64,000 nt of DNA from positions 62,001 through 126,000 of the forward strand of contig NZ_FMZC01000010.1 in the NCBI RefSeq assembly GCF_900102625.1, written 5' to 3'. Both the position numbers and the translations under genes were made by a program. The stretch comes from Paracidovorax valerianellae. GTDB taxonomy: Bacteria > Pseudomonadota > Gammaproteobacteria > Burkholderiales > Burkholderiaceae_C. The notes beneath the pieces are model-generated. The model made no database searches. It was not told the DNA's origin and saw nothing but the letters and a program-made list of their open reading frames with translations. Below are positions 8,818-18,610 of the stretch, in pieces; position 1 is the stretch's first letter, and every line of letters starts with the position of its first letter.

Positions 8818-11115
8818 ATGAAAAAACAATTCAATCGCTTGGGCGTGCGCAAGGCATGTGCCGTGGCCGCCATGGTTTTTGCTGCCAACGCGGCATGGGC
8901 CCTGGAGCCGTTCAAAGTGCAGGATATCCGGGTGGAAGGATTGCAGCGCGTCGAGCCAGGCACCATCTTCGCATCGATGCCGTTGCGCGTGGGTGACGAC
9001 TACAACGACGAGAAGGGCGCCGCCGCCATTCGTGCGCTGTTCGCCCTCGGGCTGTTCAAAGACGTCCGGCTGGAAGCCAGCGGCAACGTGCTCGTGGTGG
9101 TCGTGGAAGAGCGGCCCACCATCGCCGATGTGGACTTCGCCGGTGCCCGCGAATTCGATAAAGATACGCTCAAGAAGGCCATGCGCGACGTCGGCTTGAC
9201 CGAAGGCCGGCCTTTCGACAAGGCCCTGGCCGATCGGGCCGAGCAGGAACTCAAGCGCCAGTACATCAACAAGAGCCTGTACGGCGCCGAAGTCGTGACC
9301 ACCGTCACCCCCATCGAGCGCAACCGGGTGAACCTCACGTTCACGGTGACCGAAGGCGAACCTGCACGCATCAAGGAAATCCACCTGGTGGGCAACAAGG
9401 CGTTCAGCGAATCGACGCTGAAGGGGCTGTTTGACCAGGACACGGGCGGCTGGCTCAGCTGGTACACCAAGTCGGACCGGTATTCGCGCACCAAGCTGAA
9501 TGCCGACCTGGAAACCCTGCGCTCGTACTACCTGGCGCGCGGCTACCTCGAGTTCCGCATCGACTCCACGCAAGTGGCCATTTCTCCAGACAAGCAGGAC
9601 ATCACGATCACCGTCAATGTGACGGAAGGCCAGCGCTATGTGGTGTCCGGCGTGAAGATCGAAGGCAACTACCTCGACCGCGATGACGAGTTCAAGTCGC
9701 TGATCACCATTCAGCCCGGCGAGCCTTACAACGCCGACAAGGTCGCTGAAACCACCAAGGCATTCACCGATTACTTCGGCAACTTCGGCTTTGCCTTTGC
9801 GCGTGTGGAAGCCGTTCCCGAAGTGGACCGCGAGAACAACCGCGTGGCTCTGGTGCTGCGTGCCGAGCCCGCCCGCCGTGCCTATGTGCGCCGCATCAAC
9901 GTGAGTGGCAACAACCGCACGCGCGATGAAGTCATCCGCCGCGAATTCCGCCAGTACGAAGCCTCTTGGTACGACGGCGACAAGATCAAATTGTCCCGCG
10001 ACCGGGTCGACCGCCTGGGCTTCTTCACGGAAGTGAATGTGGAAACGCAGGAAGTGCCGGGCTCCGCCGATCAGGTGGATCTGGTGGTGAACGTGGCGGA
10101 AAAGCCCACCGGTTCGCTGCAACTGGGTGCGGGCTTTTCCAGCGCGGAAAAAGTCTCGTTGTCGTTCAGCATCAAGCAGGAAAACGTGTTCGGCTCCGGC
10201 AACTACCTGGGCGTGGACGTGAACACCAGCAAGTACCGCCGTACGCTTGTCTTCAGCACGACCAACCCGTACTTCACCCGGGATGGCATCTCGCGCACGC
10301 TGGATCTGTACTACCGCACCGACAAGCCCTACGAAGACCAGGGCGGCAACTACGAGCTGATCACTGCCGGTACCAGCGTGCGATTCGGCATTCCCTTCAG
10401 CGAAACCGACACTGTGTTCTTCGGCGGTGGACTGGAGCAGACGCGCATCAAACTGGGCACCAACATCCCGGCCGCATACCTGTCGTATGCCACGACGTAC
10501 GGCTCCAGCAGCACGGCGATTCCGCTCACCATCGGCTGGTCGCGCGATGACCGCGACAGCGCCCTGGCTCCCAATTCCGGCCGCTATCAGCGCCTGAACA
10601 CCGAATGGTCGGTGGCTGGCGATGCGCGCTATGTGCGCGGCAACTACCAGTTCCAGCAGTACGTGCCGTTGAACAAGAAGTTCACGATGGCCTTCAACAG
10701 CGAACTGGGCTGGGGCAAGGGCATGAACGGCCGGCCGTTCCCGGTGTTCAAGAATTACTACTCGGGTGGCTTGGGCTCCGTGCGCGGTTTCGACCAAGGC
10801 ACGCTGGGTCCACGCGACGTGACGGGTGCGTCGCTGGGCGGACCCAAGAAGGTGACGCTCAACGCCGAGTTGATCGCGCCGTTCCCAGGTGCGGGCAACG
10901 ACCGCACTCTGCGCGTGTTCACTTTCGTGGATGCGGGCAACGTGTATGGCGAAGATGAAAAGGTCACCCTCAGCGACATGCGTGTCTCTGCCGGCCTGGG
11001 TTTGAGCTGGATTTCTCCGCTCGGTCCGCTTCGCCTCGCTTTTGCGCAACCGGTGCGCAAGTTCGCCGGCGATAGAATCCAGAAACTGCAATTCCAGATT
11101 GGAACGTCTTTCTAA
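8818..11115 (+). CDS. bamA: Outer-membrane protein assembly factor BamA
   Basis: The 765-aa protein has a signal peptide of about 28 residues ending ANAAWA, five POTRA-type repeats up to about residue 420 (motifs such as RVEGLQRVEPGTIF), then a 16-strand barrel with the VRGFDQGTLGPRD loop and the C-terminal aromatic LQFQIGTSF. It inserts beta-barrel proteins into the outer membrane. skp starts on the last base of the stop codon, showing tight coupling. Confidence 0.98.
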   Translation: MKKQFNRLGVRKACAVAAMVFAANAAWALEPFKVQDIRVEGLQRVEPGTIFASMPLRVGDDYNDEKGAAAIRALFALGLFKDVRLEASGNVLVVVVEERPTIADVDFAGAREFDKDTLKKAMRDVGLTEGRPFDKALADRAEQELKRQYINKSLYGAEVVTTVTPIERNRVNLTFTVTEGEPARIKEIHLVGNKAFSESTLKGLFDQDTGGWLSWYTKSDRYSRTKLNADLETLRSYYLARGYLEFRIDSTQVAISPDKQDITITVNVTEGQRYVVSGVKIEGNYLDRDDEFKSLITIQPGEPYNADKVAETTKAFTDYFGNFGFAFARVEAVPEVDRENNRVALVLRAEPARRAYVRRINVSGNNRTRDEVIRREFRQYEASWYDGDKIKLSRDRVDRLGFFTEVNVETQEVPGSADQVDLVVNVAEKPTGSLQLGAGFSSAEKVSLSFSIKQENVFGSGNYLGVDVNTSKYRRTLVFSTTNPYFTRDGISRTLDLYYRTDKPYEDQGGNYELITAGTSVRFGIPFSETDTVFFGGGLEQTRIKLGTNIPAAYLSYATTYGSSSTAIPLTIGWSRDDRDSALAPNSGRYQRLNTEWSVAGDARYVRGNYQFQQYVPLNKKFTMAFNSELGWGKGMNGRPFPVFKNYYSGGLGSVRGFDQGTLGPRDVTGASLGGPKKVTLNAELIAPFPGAGNDRTLRVFTFVDAGNVYGEDEKVTLSDMRVSAGLGLSWISPLGPLRLAFAQPVRKFAGDRIQKLQFQIGTSF

Positions 11116-11642
11116 TGAAATCTCTCTCCCGCCATATTCCCCTCGTTCTCTTGCTTGGCACGCTCGGTGCAGCTGTGCCCGCACAGGCGCAGGAGTTCAA
11201 GGCCGGCTTCGTCAACACCGACCGCATCTTCCGCGAAGCCAGCACCGCCAAGGCGGCACAGGCCAAGCTGGAGCAGGAGTTCTCCCGCCGCGAGAAAGAG
11301 CTCGTCGACCAGGGCAACAGCCTCAAGTCCGCGACCGAGAAGTTCGAACGTGAAGCGCCCACGATGGCAGAAAGCCAGCGCACGACCCGCCAACGCCAAC
11401 TGGTCGACCAGGACCGTGACTTCCAGCGCAAGCGCCGCGAGTTCCAGGAAGATCTGGGCGCCCGCAAGAACGAAGAGTTGGGCCAGGTGCTCGAGCGCGC
11501 CAACAAGGTCGTCAAGCAAGTGGCCGAGGCTGAAAAGTACGACGTAATCCTGCAGGAGGCTGTCTACATCAATCCCAAGCACGACATCACCGACAAGGTG
11601 ATCAAGGCACTGAATGCCGCTGCTGCCACGCCTGCCAAGTAA
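11115..11642 (+). CDS. skp: OmpH/Skp family periplasmic chaperone
   Basis: The 175-aa protein has a signal peptide (MKSLSRHIPLVLLLG... ending AQA) and a long charged coiled coil rich in Lys, Glu and Arg from about residue 45 to 140, the tentacles of Skp. It holds unfolded outer-membrane proteins on their way to BamA. It overlaps the bamA stop by one base (TAATG). lpxD starts 27 bp later. Confidence 0.95.
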   Translation: MKSLSRHIPLVLLLGTLGAAVPAQAQEFKAGFVNTDRIFREASTAKAAQAKLEQEFSRREKELVDQGNSLKSATEKFEREAPTMAESQRTTRQRQLVDQDRDFQRKRREFQEDLGARKNEELGQVLERANKVVKQVAEAEKYDVILQEAVYINPKHDITDKVIKALNAAAATPAK

Positions 11643-11669
11643 TGGCCGCTGGCTGATGGGGCGCGCGGC

Positions 11670-12650
11670 GTGAGCCTGTCTCTGGGACAGATCGTCGATG
11701 CGCTGGGCGGCACGCTGGAGGGGGGCGAAAGGAATGCGGAGATTCTTCGCATTGCTCCCCTTGAGTCTGCAGGTCCGGGTGACCTGGCTTTTTTAAGCCA
11801 TCCGCGCTACCAGCAGCAACTGGCCGCCTCCCGGGCGGCCTGTGTCATTGTGGCGCCGTCGATGCGCGACGCGGGTCTGGCCCGCGGCGCATGCATCGTT
11901 GCAGACGAGCCATACGTGTATTTCGCGCGCGCTACGCAGCTGTGGAGGCGATCGCACGCGGGTGCACCGCCGCAAGGCGTGCATCCCAGTGCGGTGGTCG
12001 ATCCTGACGCCTCCGTCCACCCAACGGCCTACATCGGCCCGCTGTGCGTGGTCGAGCGCGGTGCGCATGTGGGTGCGGGCACGGTGCTCAAGTCGCGGGT
12101 TACGGTGGGTGAAGACTGCCGCATCGGCGATCGTTGCATCGTGCATGCCGGCGTGGTGATCGGTGCCGACGGCTTCGGCTTCGCTCCGCAGAACGGCGAG
12201 TGGGTGAAGATCGAGCAGCTGGGTGCCGTGCGCATCGGCAATGACGTCGAGATCGGCGCCAACACCTGCATCGACCGGGGCGCCCTGGAAGACACCGTCA
12301 TCGAAGACGGCGTGAAACTCGACAACCTCATTCAGATCGGCCACAACGTCCGCATCGGCCGCCACTCCGCCATGGCGGGTTGCGTGGGCGTGGCGGGCAG
12401 CGCAACCATCGGAGCCCATTGCACGGTAGGCGGGGGGGGCATCGTGCTGGGACATCTGGAACTGGCCGACCACGTCCACGTTTCTGCGGCCACCGTGGTC
12501 ACGCGGTCGCTGACCCGGCCGGGTCAATACACCGGCATGTTTCCCATCGACGAAAATGCGAAGTGGGAAAAAAACGCGGCCACGCTCAAGCAGCTTCACA
12601 GCCTGCGCGAGCGGATCAAGGCCCTCGAACAAACTCGAATAGACGGTTAG
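11670..12650 (+). CDS. lpxD: UDP-3-O-(3-hydroxyacyl)glucosamine N-acyltransferase
   Basis: The 326-aa protein has an N-terminal uridine-binding domain and a left-handed beta helix of hexapeptide repeats (for example [20 protein letters not shown]). It adds the second acyl chain in lipid A synthesis. The start is GTG at 11670, giving [14 protein letters not shown] as in relatives. It stands in the skp-lpxD-fabZ-lpxA-lpxB lipid A block; fabZ follows 13 bp later. Confidence 0.97.
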   Translation: MSLSLGQIVDALGGTLEGGERNAEILRIAPLESAGPGDLAFLSHPRYQQQLAASRAACVIVAPSMRDAGLARGACIVADEPYVYFARATQLWRRSHAGAPPQGVHPSAVVDPDASVHPTAYIGPLCVVERGAHVGAGTVLKSRVTVGEDCRIGDRCIVHAGVVIGADGFGFAPQNGEWVKIEQLGAVRIGNDVEIGANTCIDRGALEDTVIEDGVKLDNLIQIGHNVRIGRHSAMAGCVGVAGSATIGAHCTVGGGGIVLGHLELADHVHVSAATVVTRSLTRPGQYTGMFPIDENAKWEKNAATLKQLHSLRERIKALEQTRIDG

Positions 12651-12663
12651 ACCGCATCTTCCA

Positions 12664-13104
12664 ATGATGGACATCCACCAAATTCTCAAGCTCTTGCCGC
12701 ACCGCTATCCGTTTCTGCTGGTGGACCGCGTGGTCGAACTCGAAAGGGGCAAGCGCATCCAGGCGCTCAAGAACGTCACGATCAACGAGCCTTTCTTCAC
12801 CGGACATTTCCCGAGCCGGCCGGTGATGCCGGGCGTGCTCATGCTCGAGGCGCTGGCCCAGGCTGCCGGCCTGCTGTCCTTCGACATGATGGGAGAGGCT
12901 CCGGGCGACGACAAGGTGTTCTATTTCGTCGGCATCGACGGAGCGCGTTTCAAGCGCCCCGTGGAGCCGGGCGATCAACTCATTCTGGAAGTGGATCTGG
13001 ACCGCATCAAGGGCGGCATCTACAAGTTCAAGGGCTTGGCGCGCGTGGGCGACAGCGTGGCCTGCGAAGCCGAAATCATGTGCACCATGCGCACCGTGGG
13101 CTGA
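12664..13104 (+). CDS. fabZ: 3-hydroxyacyl-ACP dehydratase FabZ
   Basis: The 146-aa hot-dog-fold protein starts [21 protein letters not shown] and contains the catalytic block [19 protein letters not shown] with the conserved His and Glu. It dehydrates 3-hydroxyacyl-ACP in fatty-acid elongation and competes with LpxA/LpxD for the same substrate, which explains its place between them. Confidence 0.98.
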   Translation: MMDIHQILKLLPHRYPFLLVDRVVELERGKRIQALKNVTINEPFFTGHFPSRPVMPGVLMLEALAQAAGLLSFDMMGEAPGDDKVFYFVGIDGARFKRPVEPGDQLILEVDLDRIKGGIYKFKGLARVGDSVACEAEIMCTMRTVG

Positions 13105-13126
13105 CGCTGCGAGGGCAGGGCGGCAC

Positions 13127-13918
13127 GTGACCAGCAGCATCCACTCCACAGCCATCGTCGATCCGGCAGCGCGGATCGATGCGTCTGCGACCATCGGCCC
13201 TTATGCGGTCATCGGGCCGCACGTGTCGATCGGTGCGCGCACGTCCGTCGGGGCGCATTGCGTCATCGAAGGGCGCACCACCATCGGCGAAGACAACCTG
13301 ATCTTCCAGTTCGCGTCCCTGGGCGCCGCACCGCAGGACAAGAAGTACGCGGGCGAGCCCACCGAGCTTCACATCGGCGACCGCAATACCATCCGCGAGT
13401 TCTGCACATTCAACACGGGCACGGCGCAGGACCGTGGCGTGACATCGATCGGCAACGACAACTGGATCATGGCGTATGTGCACATCGCCCACGACTGCGT
13501 GGTGGGCCACCAAACGGTGCTGGCCAACAATGCCACGCTGGCGGGCCACGTGCACGTGGGCGACCACGCCATCATCGGCGGCCTGACCGGCGTGCACCAG
13601 TTCACCAAGGTGGGCGCGCACGTGATGGCCGGGTTCGCCAGCCACATTTCGCAGGACGTGCCACCGTTCATGATGGTGGACGGCAATCCGCTGTCCGTGC
13701 GCGGGCTGAATCTCGAAGGCCTGCGCCGGCGGGGTTTTTCGCCCGACCGGCTGACTGCGATCAAGCAGGCGCACCGTCTGCTCTACCGCCAGGGCCTCAC
13801 GCTGGAGGCAGCACGTCAGGCCATCGCCGAGCTGCCGGCCACTCATGGCGAGGCGGCGCCCGACATCGCTCTGCTGCTGGATTTCATCACCCATTCTTCG
13901 CGCGGTATCGCGCGCTGA
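13127..13918 (+). CDS. lpxA: UDP-N-acetylglucosamine O-acyltransferase
   Basis: The 263-aa protein uses a GTG start (13127) and reads [17 protein letters not shown], followed by repeated hexapeptides ([14 protein letters not shown]) and the LpxA-specific [17 protein letters not shown] with the catalytic His. The C-terminal helical region follows [14 protein letters not shown]. It transfers 3-hydroxyacyl to UDP-GlcNAc, the first step of lipid A synthesis in the cytoplasm. Confidence 0.98.
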   Translation: MTSSIHSTAIVDPAARIDASATIGPYAVIGPHVSIGARTSVGAHCVIEGRTTIGEDNLIFQFASLGAAPQDKKYAGEPTELHIGDRNTIREFCTFNTGTAQDRGVTSIGNDNWIMAYVHIAHDCVVGHQTVLANNATLAGHVHVGDHAIIGGLTGVHQFTKVGAHVMAGFASHISQDVPPFMMVDGNPLSVRGLNLEGLRRRGFSPDRLTAIKQAHRLLYRQGLTLEAARQAIAELPATHGEAAPDIALLLDFITHSSRGIAR

Positions 13919-13923
13919 CCGCG

Positions 13924-15093
13924 ATGGTGCCCGCTACGGATTCCACACCTCGCATCGCGATGGTGGCTGGCGAGACCTCCGGCGATCTGCTGGCCGGGCT
14001 GCTGCTCGATGGCTTGCAGGCGCAGTGGCCGGGCATCGCCGGGCACGGCATCGGTGGTCCGCAAATGCAGCGCCGGGGCTTCACCGCCTGGTGGCCGAGC
14101 GAGCGCCTGGCAGTGCACGGATACAGTGTCGAATTGCTGCGCAAACTCTGGGGCATCGTGCAGATCCGCAAGCAACTGCGCGGCCGCCTGCTGGCAGATC
14201 GCCCGCAAGTGTTCATCGGTGTTGATGCGCCCGATTTCAATCTGGGGCTGGAAGCCGACCTGCGCGCGGCAGGCATCAAGACCGTGCATTTCGTCTGCCC
14301 GTCGATCTGGGCGTGGCGTGCCGACCGCATCGAAAAAATCCGGCGCAGCGCCGACCACGTGCTGTGCATTTTTCCGTTCGAGCCCGAGTTGCTGGCGCGG
14401 CACGGCATCGGCGCCACGTATGTCGGCCACCCCTTGGCCGATGTGATTCCAATGCAGCCTGACCGCCAGGCGGCGCGTGCCCGGCTGAGTCTGGCCGATG
14501 GCGACGAGGTCCTGGCGATCCTGCCAGGCAGCCGTGCGGCCGAGGTCGAATACATCGCCGCTCCGTTCCTGCGCGCTGCCGCTTTGCTGCGCCAGGCGCG
14601 TCCGGCCCTGCGGCTGGTGATCCCTGCCGTGCCGGCGCTGCGGGCGCGCATCGAGCAGATCGCGCGCGACTGCGGCTTGGCCGATGCCGTGCAGATCGTG
14701 GATGGCCAATCGCACACGGTGCTGGCGGCCTGCGACTGCACACTCATCGCCAGCGGCACGGCAACGCTTGAGGCGGCGTTGTTCAAACGGCCGATGGTGA
14801 TCGGCTACCACATGCACCCCATCAGCTGGCGCCTCATGCGGCGAAAGCAACTGCAACCCTGGGTGGGTTTGCCGAACATCCTCTGCGGCGAATTCGTCGT
14901 GCCCGAACTGATCCAGGACGCTGCGACGCCGCCAGCGCTGGCTGCTGCCGTGGCGCACTGGCTGGACGCACGCACGCACTCTCCCGAAACGCTCGCTGCA
15001 CTGGAGCAACGCTTCACCGCGCTGCATGAAACCCTGCGCCGCGATACCCCCCGACTGGCTGCCGATGCGATCCAGAAAATCCTTGCCGCCTGA
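13924..15093 (+). CDS. lpxB: Lipid-A-disaccharide synthase
   Basis: The 389-aa GT19 enzyme opens [17 protein letters not shown] and retains [14 protein letters not shown], the CPSIWAWR motif and [12 protein letters not shown]-like [13 protein letters not shown]. It joins UDP-diacylglucosamine and lipid X on the inner face of the membrane. The start at 13924 lies 6 bp after lpxA; the much longer in-frame opening upstream overlaps lpxA and is not used. rnhB overlaps its 3' end. Confidence 0.97.
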   Translation: MVPATDSTPRIAMVAGETSGDLLAGLLLDGLQAQWPGIAGHGIGGPQMQRRGFTAWWPSERLAVHGYSVELLRKLWGIVQIRKQLRGRLLADRPQVFIGVDAPDFNLGLEADLRAAGIKTVHFVCPSIWAWRADRIEKIRRSADHVLCIFPFEPELLARHGIGATYVGHPLADVIPMQPDRQAARARLSLADGDEVLAILPGSRAAEVEYIAAPFLRAAALLRQARPALRLVIPAVPALRARIEQIARDCGLADAVQIVDGQSHTVLAACDCTLIASGTATLEAALFKRPMVIGYHMHPISWRLMRRKQLQPWVGLPNILCGEFVVPELIQDAATPPALAAAVAHWLDARTHSPETLAALEQRFTALHETLRRDTPRLAADAIQKILAA

Positions 15094-15787
15094 ACAGGTG
15101 AGCCTGCCGTGGCATCCCCCGGGCCTCGTGGCAGGCGTGGACGAAGCCGGGCGCGGTCCGCTGGCCGGGCCCGTGGTGGCGGCGGCCGTCATCCTCGACG
15201 ACCTGAACCCGATCGCCGGCCTGGCCGACTCCAAAACCTTGACGGCCGCGCGCCGCGAGGCGCTGTACGACGAGATCCGCGCCAAGGCGCTGTGCTGCGC
15301 CATCGCCGAAGCAAGCGTCGAGGAGATCGACACCATCAACATCCTGCAGGCGACCATGCTGGCCATGCAGCGGGCGGTGCAAGGGCTGCGTCTGAAGCCG
15401 GTCCGCGTGCTGGTGGACGGCAATCGGCTGCCCGTGCTGGAGGTTCCTGCAGATGCCATCGTGAAGGGCGACGCCCTGGTGCAGGCCATCTCGGCGGCAT
15501 CGATCCTGGCCAAGGTGACGCGCGACCGCTGGTGCGCGCAGCTGCATCTGGAATATCCGCAATATGGCTTTGCCGGCCACAAGGGTTACGGCACGGCCGA
15601 GCACATGGCGGCGCTGCAGCAGCATGGGGCCTGCCCGCACCACCGACGTTCGTTTTCGCCGGTGGCCGCCGCGCTTGTCCGTGACCAAGGTCTGGCAACG
15701 CATGCTGCGCAAATCACCACCGTGGTGACGTTGGGCGAGGCCATTGCCCCGCAGGCCGTGATGCACGGGGATTGGCAGGCGGCATGA
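15065..15787 (+). CDS. rnhB: Ribonuclease HII
   Basis: The product of about 240 aa carries the RNase HII signature [19 protein letters not shown] with the catalytic Asp-Glu pair, plus the downstream LVDGN and SILAKVTRD blocks. It cuts RNA in RNA-DNA hybrids and removes misincorporated ribonucleotides. The start is not certain: ATG 15065 overlaps lpxB by 29 bp, while GTG 15098 lies just after the lpxB stop, and both precede the conserved core. The stop overlaps the next start as ATGA. Confidence 0.95.
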   Translation: MRSRKSLPPEQVSLPWHPPGLVAGVDEAGRGPLAGPVVAAAVILDDLNPIAGLADSKTLTAARREALYDEIRAKALCCAIAEASVEEIDTINILQATMLAMQRAVQGLRLKPVRVLVDGNRLPVLEVPADAIVKGDALVQAISAASILAKVTRDRWCAQLHLEYPQYGFAGHKGYGTAEHMAALQQHGACPHHRRSFSPVAAALVRDQGLATHAAQITTVVTLGEAIAPQAVMHGDWQAA

Positions 15788-16566
15788 CTTCGGCGGACAA
15801 CGTCACCTTCGTTCAGTCGCGCGACAACGCGTTCGTCAAGGACCTGCGGCGCTTGGCGCAGGACAGCGCTGCCTACCGCAAGCAAGGCCGCGTCTGGCTG
15901 GAGGGCGACCACTTGTGCCGCGCCGCACTGGCTCGGGGCGTTCGGCCGGCCATCGGGGTGTATGCAGAGTCTTTTTGGCCTCTGGCGCAAGAAGAATACC
16001 GGCATGCTGCTATCAAAAACATAGTGATCGCAGATGCATTGTGGTCGGACGTGAGCGGCCTGGAATCTCCCGCGCGCATGGGCTTTGTGCTGGACATGCC
16101 CGGTTCTGCAGCGCTGGTGCCAAGCGAGCCCACCGTGGTGCTCGACCGCTTGCAGGATGCCGGTAACGTCGGATCGATCCTGCGCAGCGCTTCAGCCTTC
16201 GGCTTTCGGCAGATCGCAGCCATCAAGGGCACAGCGGCGCTGTGGAGCGCCAAGGTGCTGCGGGCCGGCATGGGCGCGCACTTCGGTCTGCGGCTGGTGG
16301 AAGGGCTCGAAGCGACGGACATCGACGCGCTCGGCCTGCCGCTGCTGGCGACCAGTTCACACGGGGGCGAGTTTCTTCATGCCACTGCGCTGCCTTGGCC
16401 CTGCGGCTGGATCATGGGCCACGAAGGGCAGGGCGTTTCCCTGGCGCTGCAGGAGCGCGCCAGCCAGTTGATCCGCATCGCCCAGCCGGGCGGCGAAGAA
16501 TCGCTGAACGTGGGCGCCGCGGCTGCCATCTGTCTGCATGCCAGTGCAGCGTCCGCAGCGCGATAG
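15784..16566 (+). CDS. TrmH/SpoU-family RNA 2'-O-methyltransferase
   Basis: The 260-aa protein has a substrate-binding N-terminal domain and a SPOUT C-terminal domain with its three motifs, seen as [28 protein letters not shown] and [12 protein letters not shown]. These knotted enzymes methylate ribose in rRNA or tRNA; the exact target cannot be told from sequence. It overlaps rnhB by 4 bp (ATGA). Residues about 63-79 are encoded by a copy of the dispersed repeat, which lies in a linker-like part of the N-terminal domain and keeps the frame. Confidence 0.9.
   Translation: MTSADNVTFVQSRDNAFVKDLRRLAQDSAAYRKQGRVWLEGDHLCRAALARGVRPAIGVYAESFWPLAQEEYRHAAIKNIVIADALWSDVSGLESPARMGFVLDMPGSAALVPSEPTVVLDRLQDAGNVGSILRSASAFGFRQIAAIKGTAALWSAKVLRAGMGAHFGLRLVEGLEATDIDALGLPLLATSSHGGEFLHATALPWPCGWIMGHEGQGVSLALQERASQLIRIAQPGGEESLNVGAAAAICLHASAASAAR
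15971..16020 (-). repeat. Dispersed ~50-bp element, copy 2, inside the RNA methyltransferase gene
   Basis: On the minus strand: TTTTTGATAGC, 20 nt, GCGCCAGAGGCCAAAAAG. Box sequences and spacing match the intergenic copies. It lies fully inside the coding sequence without disturbing the frame. Confidence 0.65.
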
Positions 16567-16624
16567 CGCCATCAGCGCAGCCGGCGACGGCCCAGGAAGG
16601 TTCGCTAGGCCATAGCGCAAAAAA

Positions 16625-16679
16625 GCAAAGAGCATCAAAGCGCTGATGGCGTGACCATCTGCGTTTTGATGTTCTTTGC
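16625..16679. terminator. Long hairpin between convergent genes (bidirectional terminator candidate)
   Basis: Arms 16625-16639 and 16665-16679 pair over 15 bp with one G-U, and the interior continues (16640-16643 with 16661-16664, then GATGG/CCATC at 16645-16659), giving about 24 pairs with one mismatch and a 5-nt loop. It lies between the methyltransferase gene (plus) and the hemerythrin gene (minus). The length is unusual for a simple terminator. Confidence 0.65.
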
Positions 16680-16721
16680 ACGCGGTGGCCTCGAACGGCC
16701 ACCAGCCAGCCAGATTTGGAA

Positions 16722-17207
16722 TCAGGCCATCATTTCTTCGCCTGCCATCAGCTCTTCCTTGCGGGCTTCCAGCGCTTCGCGCATGGCCATCAGGTCGAGC
16801 TTGCGGGCAGCGCGGGCCTTCGGAAAAATCTCGTTGCGCTCTTCCTTCACGTGGTGGTCGATGTACTCGCCCAGCACGGTGACTTTGGCGTCGAACATTT
16901 CATCGGCAGCGCTGGCTGCTTCGATCTGTGCGATGAGGTCTTTGGCACTGGCGTGCTCGACTTCCGCTTCGGCGATCAGGTCGGTGTCTTTGAGGGCTTC
17001 ACGCAGCGCGGGGTAGAAAATCTCTTCCTCGATTTGCGCGTGGACCGTCAGTTCGCGGCAGATCTGGCGTGCCAGTTCGAAGCGCTGGGTGGCAGCCGCC
17101 TTGGAGCGGGACTCCATCAGCGACTCGTATTCCTTGAACATTTTCTTCACGGCGCGGTGGTCCGCGTCAAGCATCGAACAAGCGTCTTGGGGTGCACGGG
17201 TGGCCAT
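16722..17207 (-). CDS. Hemerythrin HHE cation-binding domain protein
   Basis: The 161-aa soluble helical protein shows the di-iron ligand pattern spread over its helices: DADHRAVKK, HAQIEEEIFYPAL, EVEHASAKDLI and DHHVKEERNEIFP. Hemerythrin-like proteins bind O2 or NO through a di-iron site and act in sensing or iron/oxidative stress handling. It is monocistronic, convergent with the methyltransferase gene. The 287 bp on its upstream side, before the tRNA-Thr, hold only the tRNA terminator and no gene I can support. Confidence 0.9.
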   Translation of the reverse strand: MATRAPQDACSMLDADHRAVKKMFKEYESLMESRSKAAATQRFELARQICRELTVHAQIEEEIFYPALREALKDTDLIAEAEVEHASAKDLIAQIEAASAADEMFDAKVTVLGEYIDHHVKEERNEIFPKARAARKLDLMAMREALEARKEELMAGEEMMA

Positions 17208-17450
17208 GGCAAATCCTTATTGATTGAGTGGGAAGGCCATGCTGCACGGGAGGTATGAGCCCTGCCGTAGGACGCCAAGCCACCACCATGCGCGTTTTTT
17301 TCTCAGCGCAGGGGCAGTTCGAGGAAAGTTCTCAAAGCGTTCCGCCAGGCTGATTGGTGTTGAATCGAGGCCGTGGGCCTGCCGTTCGCCGATGCTGAAA
17401 GAGCACCGCATCGACATCGGTTGCTGCCTGGCAGCACGAACGAATGCGCC

Positions 17451-17488
17451 AAAAGAAAAACCCCTGACTCTTGCGAATCAGGGGTTTT
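17451..17488 (-). terminator. Rho-independent terminator of tRNA-Thr
   Basis: On the minus strand AAAACCCCTGA pairs with TCAGGGGTTTT (17488-17478 with 17467-17457) around a 10-nt loop, followed by TTTTC and more T. It starts 6 bp beyond the tRNA 3' CCA. Confidence 0.85.
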
Positions 17489-17494
17489 AATTTT

Positions 17495-17570
17495 TGGTGC
17501 CGGAGAGATGAATCGAACACCCGACCTTCTCATTACGAATGAGCTGCTCTACCGACTGAGCTACACCGGC
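17495..17570 (-). tRNA. tRNA-Thr (anticodon CGT)
   Basis: A 76-nt cloverleaf with encoded CCA. The anticodon loop TTCGTAA gives CGT, so it reads ACG threonine codons. The D arm is GCTC/GAGC and the T loop TTCGATT. The acceptor stem GCCGGTG/CTCCGGC has a T-T mismatch at pair 6-67, and the T stem has two G-U pairs. It begins 11 bp after the fbp stop on the same strand, has its own promoter overlapping that stop, and is followed by a terminator. Confidence 0.93.
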
Positions 17571-17580
17571 TAAGACTCGA

Positions 17581-17608
17581 ATTATATATCGGAATGGTAG
17601 CGTGTCAC
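17581..17608 (-). promoter_or_regulatory. Promoter for tRNA-Thr overlapping the fbp stop codon
   Basis: On the minus strand GTGACA (17608-17603), a 16-nt spacer, then a consensus TATAAT (17586-17581), whose TAA is the fbp stop. The tRNA 5' end at 17570 is 11 nt downstream. The match to the sigma-70 consensus is strong at -10 and good at -35. Confidence 0.7.
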
Positions 17609-18589
17609 GCGTTCCACTTCATTTTTTGAGCCCAGAACCACGCTGACGCGTTCGTGCAATTGCGTGGGCTCGATGTCCAGAATGCGCTGCTTGCCGTTGG
17701 TGGCGGCGCCGCCGGCCTGCTCGACCAGCCAGCTCATGGGGTTGGCTTCGTACATCAGCCGCAGCTTGCCGGGCTTGTTGGGTTCGCGCTTGTCCCAGGG
17801 GTACAGGAACACGCCGCCGCGCGTGAGGATGCGGTGCACGTCGGCCACCATGCTGGCGATCCAGCGCATGTTGAAGTCCTTGCCGCGCGGACCTTCGGTG
17901 CCGGCCAGGCATTCGTCGATGTAGCGCTTCACCGGGGCATCCCAGTGGCGCATGTTGCTCATGTTGATGGCGAATTCCTTGGTGTCTTCGGGAATGCGCA
18001 CGTTCTCTTCCACCAGCACGAACGAGCCCTGTTCGCGGTCGAGCGTGAACATGGCCACGCCGTCGCCCACGGTCAGCACCAGCGTCGTCTGCGGGCCGTA
18101 GATGCAGTAGCCCGCGGCCACCTGCTTGGTGCCGGCCTGCAGAAAGTCCTCGGTCATCACGCCGGGATGGCCTTCGGGCTTTTTCAGCACGCTGAAGATG
18201 GTGCCGATGCTCACGTTCACGTCGATGTTCGACGAGCCATCGAGCGGATCGAACAGCAGCAGGTATTCGCCCTGCGGATACCGGTTGGGCACCACGTAGA
18301 TGCTGTCCATCTCTTCGGAGGCCATCGCCGCCAGATGGCCGCCCCATTCGTTGGCTTCGATGAGCACTTCGTTGGCGATGATGTCCAGCTTCTTCTGGAT
18401 TTCGCCCTGCACGTTTTCGCTGGTAGCGGTGCCCAGCACGCCGCCCAGCGCGCCTTTGTTCACGGCATGGCTGATGCTCTTGCAGGCGCGGGCGACCACT
18501 TCGAGCAGCAGGCGCAGCTGCGATGGGATGAGGCCGTCCACCCGTTGCTGCTCGACGAGGTAGCGGGTAAGGCTGATGGTTTTTGCCAT
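17582..18589 (-). CDS. fbp: Fructose-1,6-bisphosphatase class 1
   Basis: The 335-aa enzyme shows the metal-binding block [20 protein letters not shown], the ASEEMD acidic site and a C-terminal [17 protein letters not shown] substrate region. It hydrolyses fructose-1,6-bisphosphate in gluconeogenesis. It is 21 bp downstream of pepN on the same strand and probably co-transcribed. Its last codons double as the promoter of tRNA-Thr. Confidence 0.98.
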   Translation of the reverse strand: MAKTISLTRYLVEQQRVDGLIPSQLRLLLEVVARACKSISHAVNKGALGGVLGTATSENVQGEIQKKLDIIANEVLIEANEWGGHLAAMASEEMDSIYVVPNRYPQGEYLLLFDPLDGSSNIDVNVSIGTIFSVLKKPEGHPGVMTEDFLQAGTKQVAAGYCIYGPQTTLVLTVGDGVAMFTLDREQGSFVLVEENVRIPEDTKEFAINMSNMRHWDAPVKRYIDECLAGTEGPRGKDFNMRWIASMVADVHRILTRGGVFLYPWDKREPNKPGKLRLMYEANPMSWLVEQAGGAATNGKQRILDIEPTQLHERVSVVLGSKNEVERVTRYHSDI

Positions 18590-18610
18590 GGGATGGGTTT
18601 CCTTTTCTTC

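Noticed and set aside
8812-11184. A 790-aa open frame opposite bamA
   Set aside because: bamA matches its family end to end; the opposite frame has no motif and typical mirror composition.
16559-16601. A possible eighth copy of the dispersed element at the end of the methyltransferase gene (GATAGC followed by GC-rich sequence)
   Set aside because: The right box is absent at the expected spacing.
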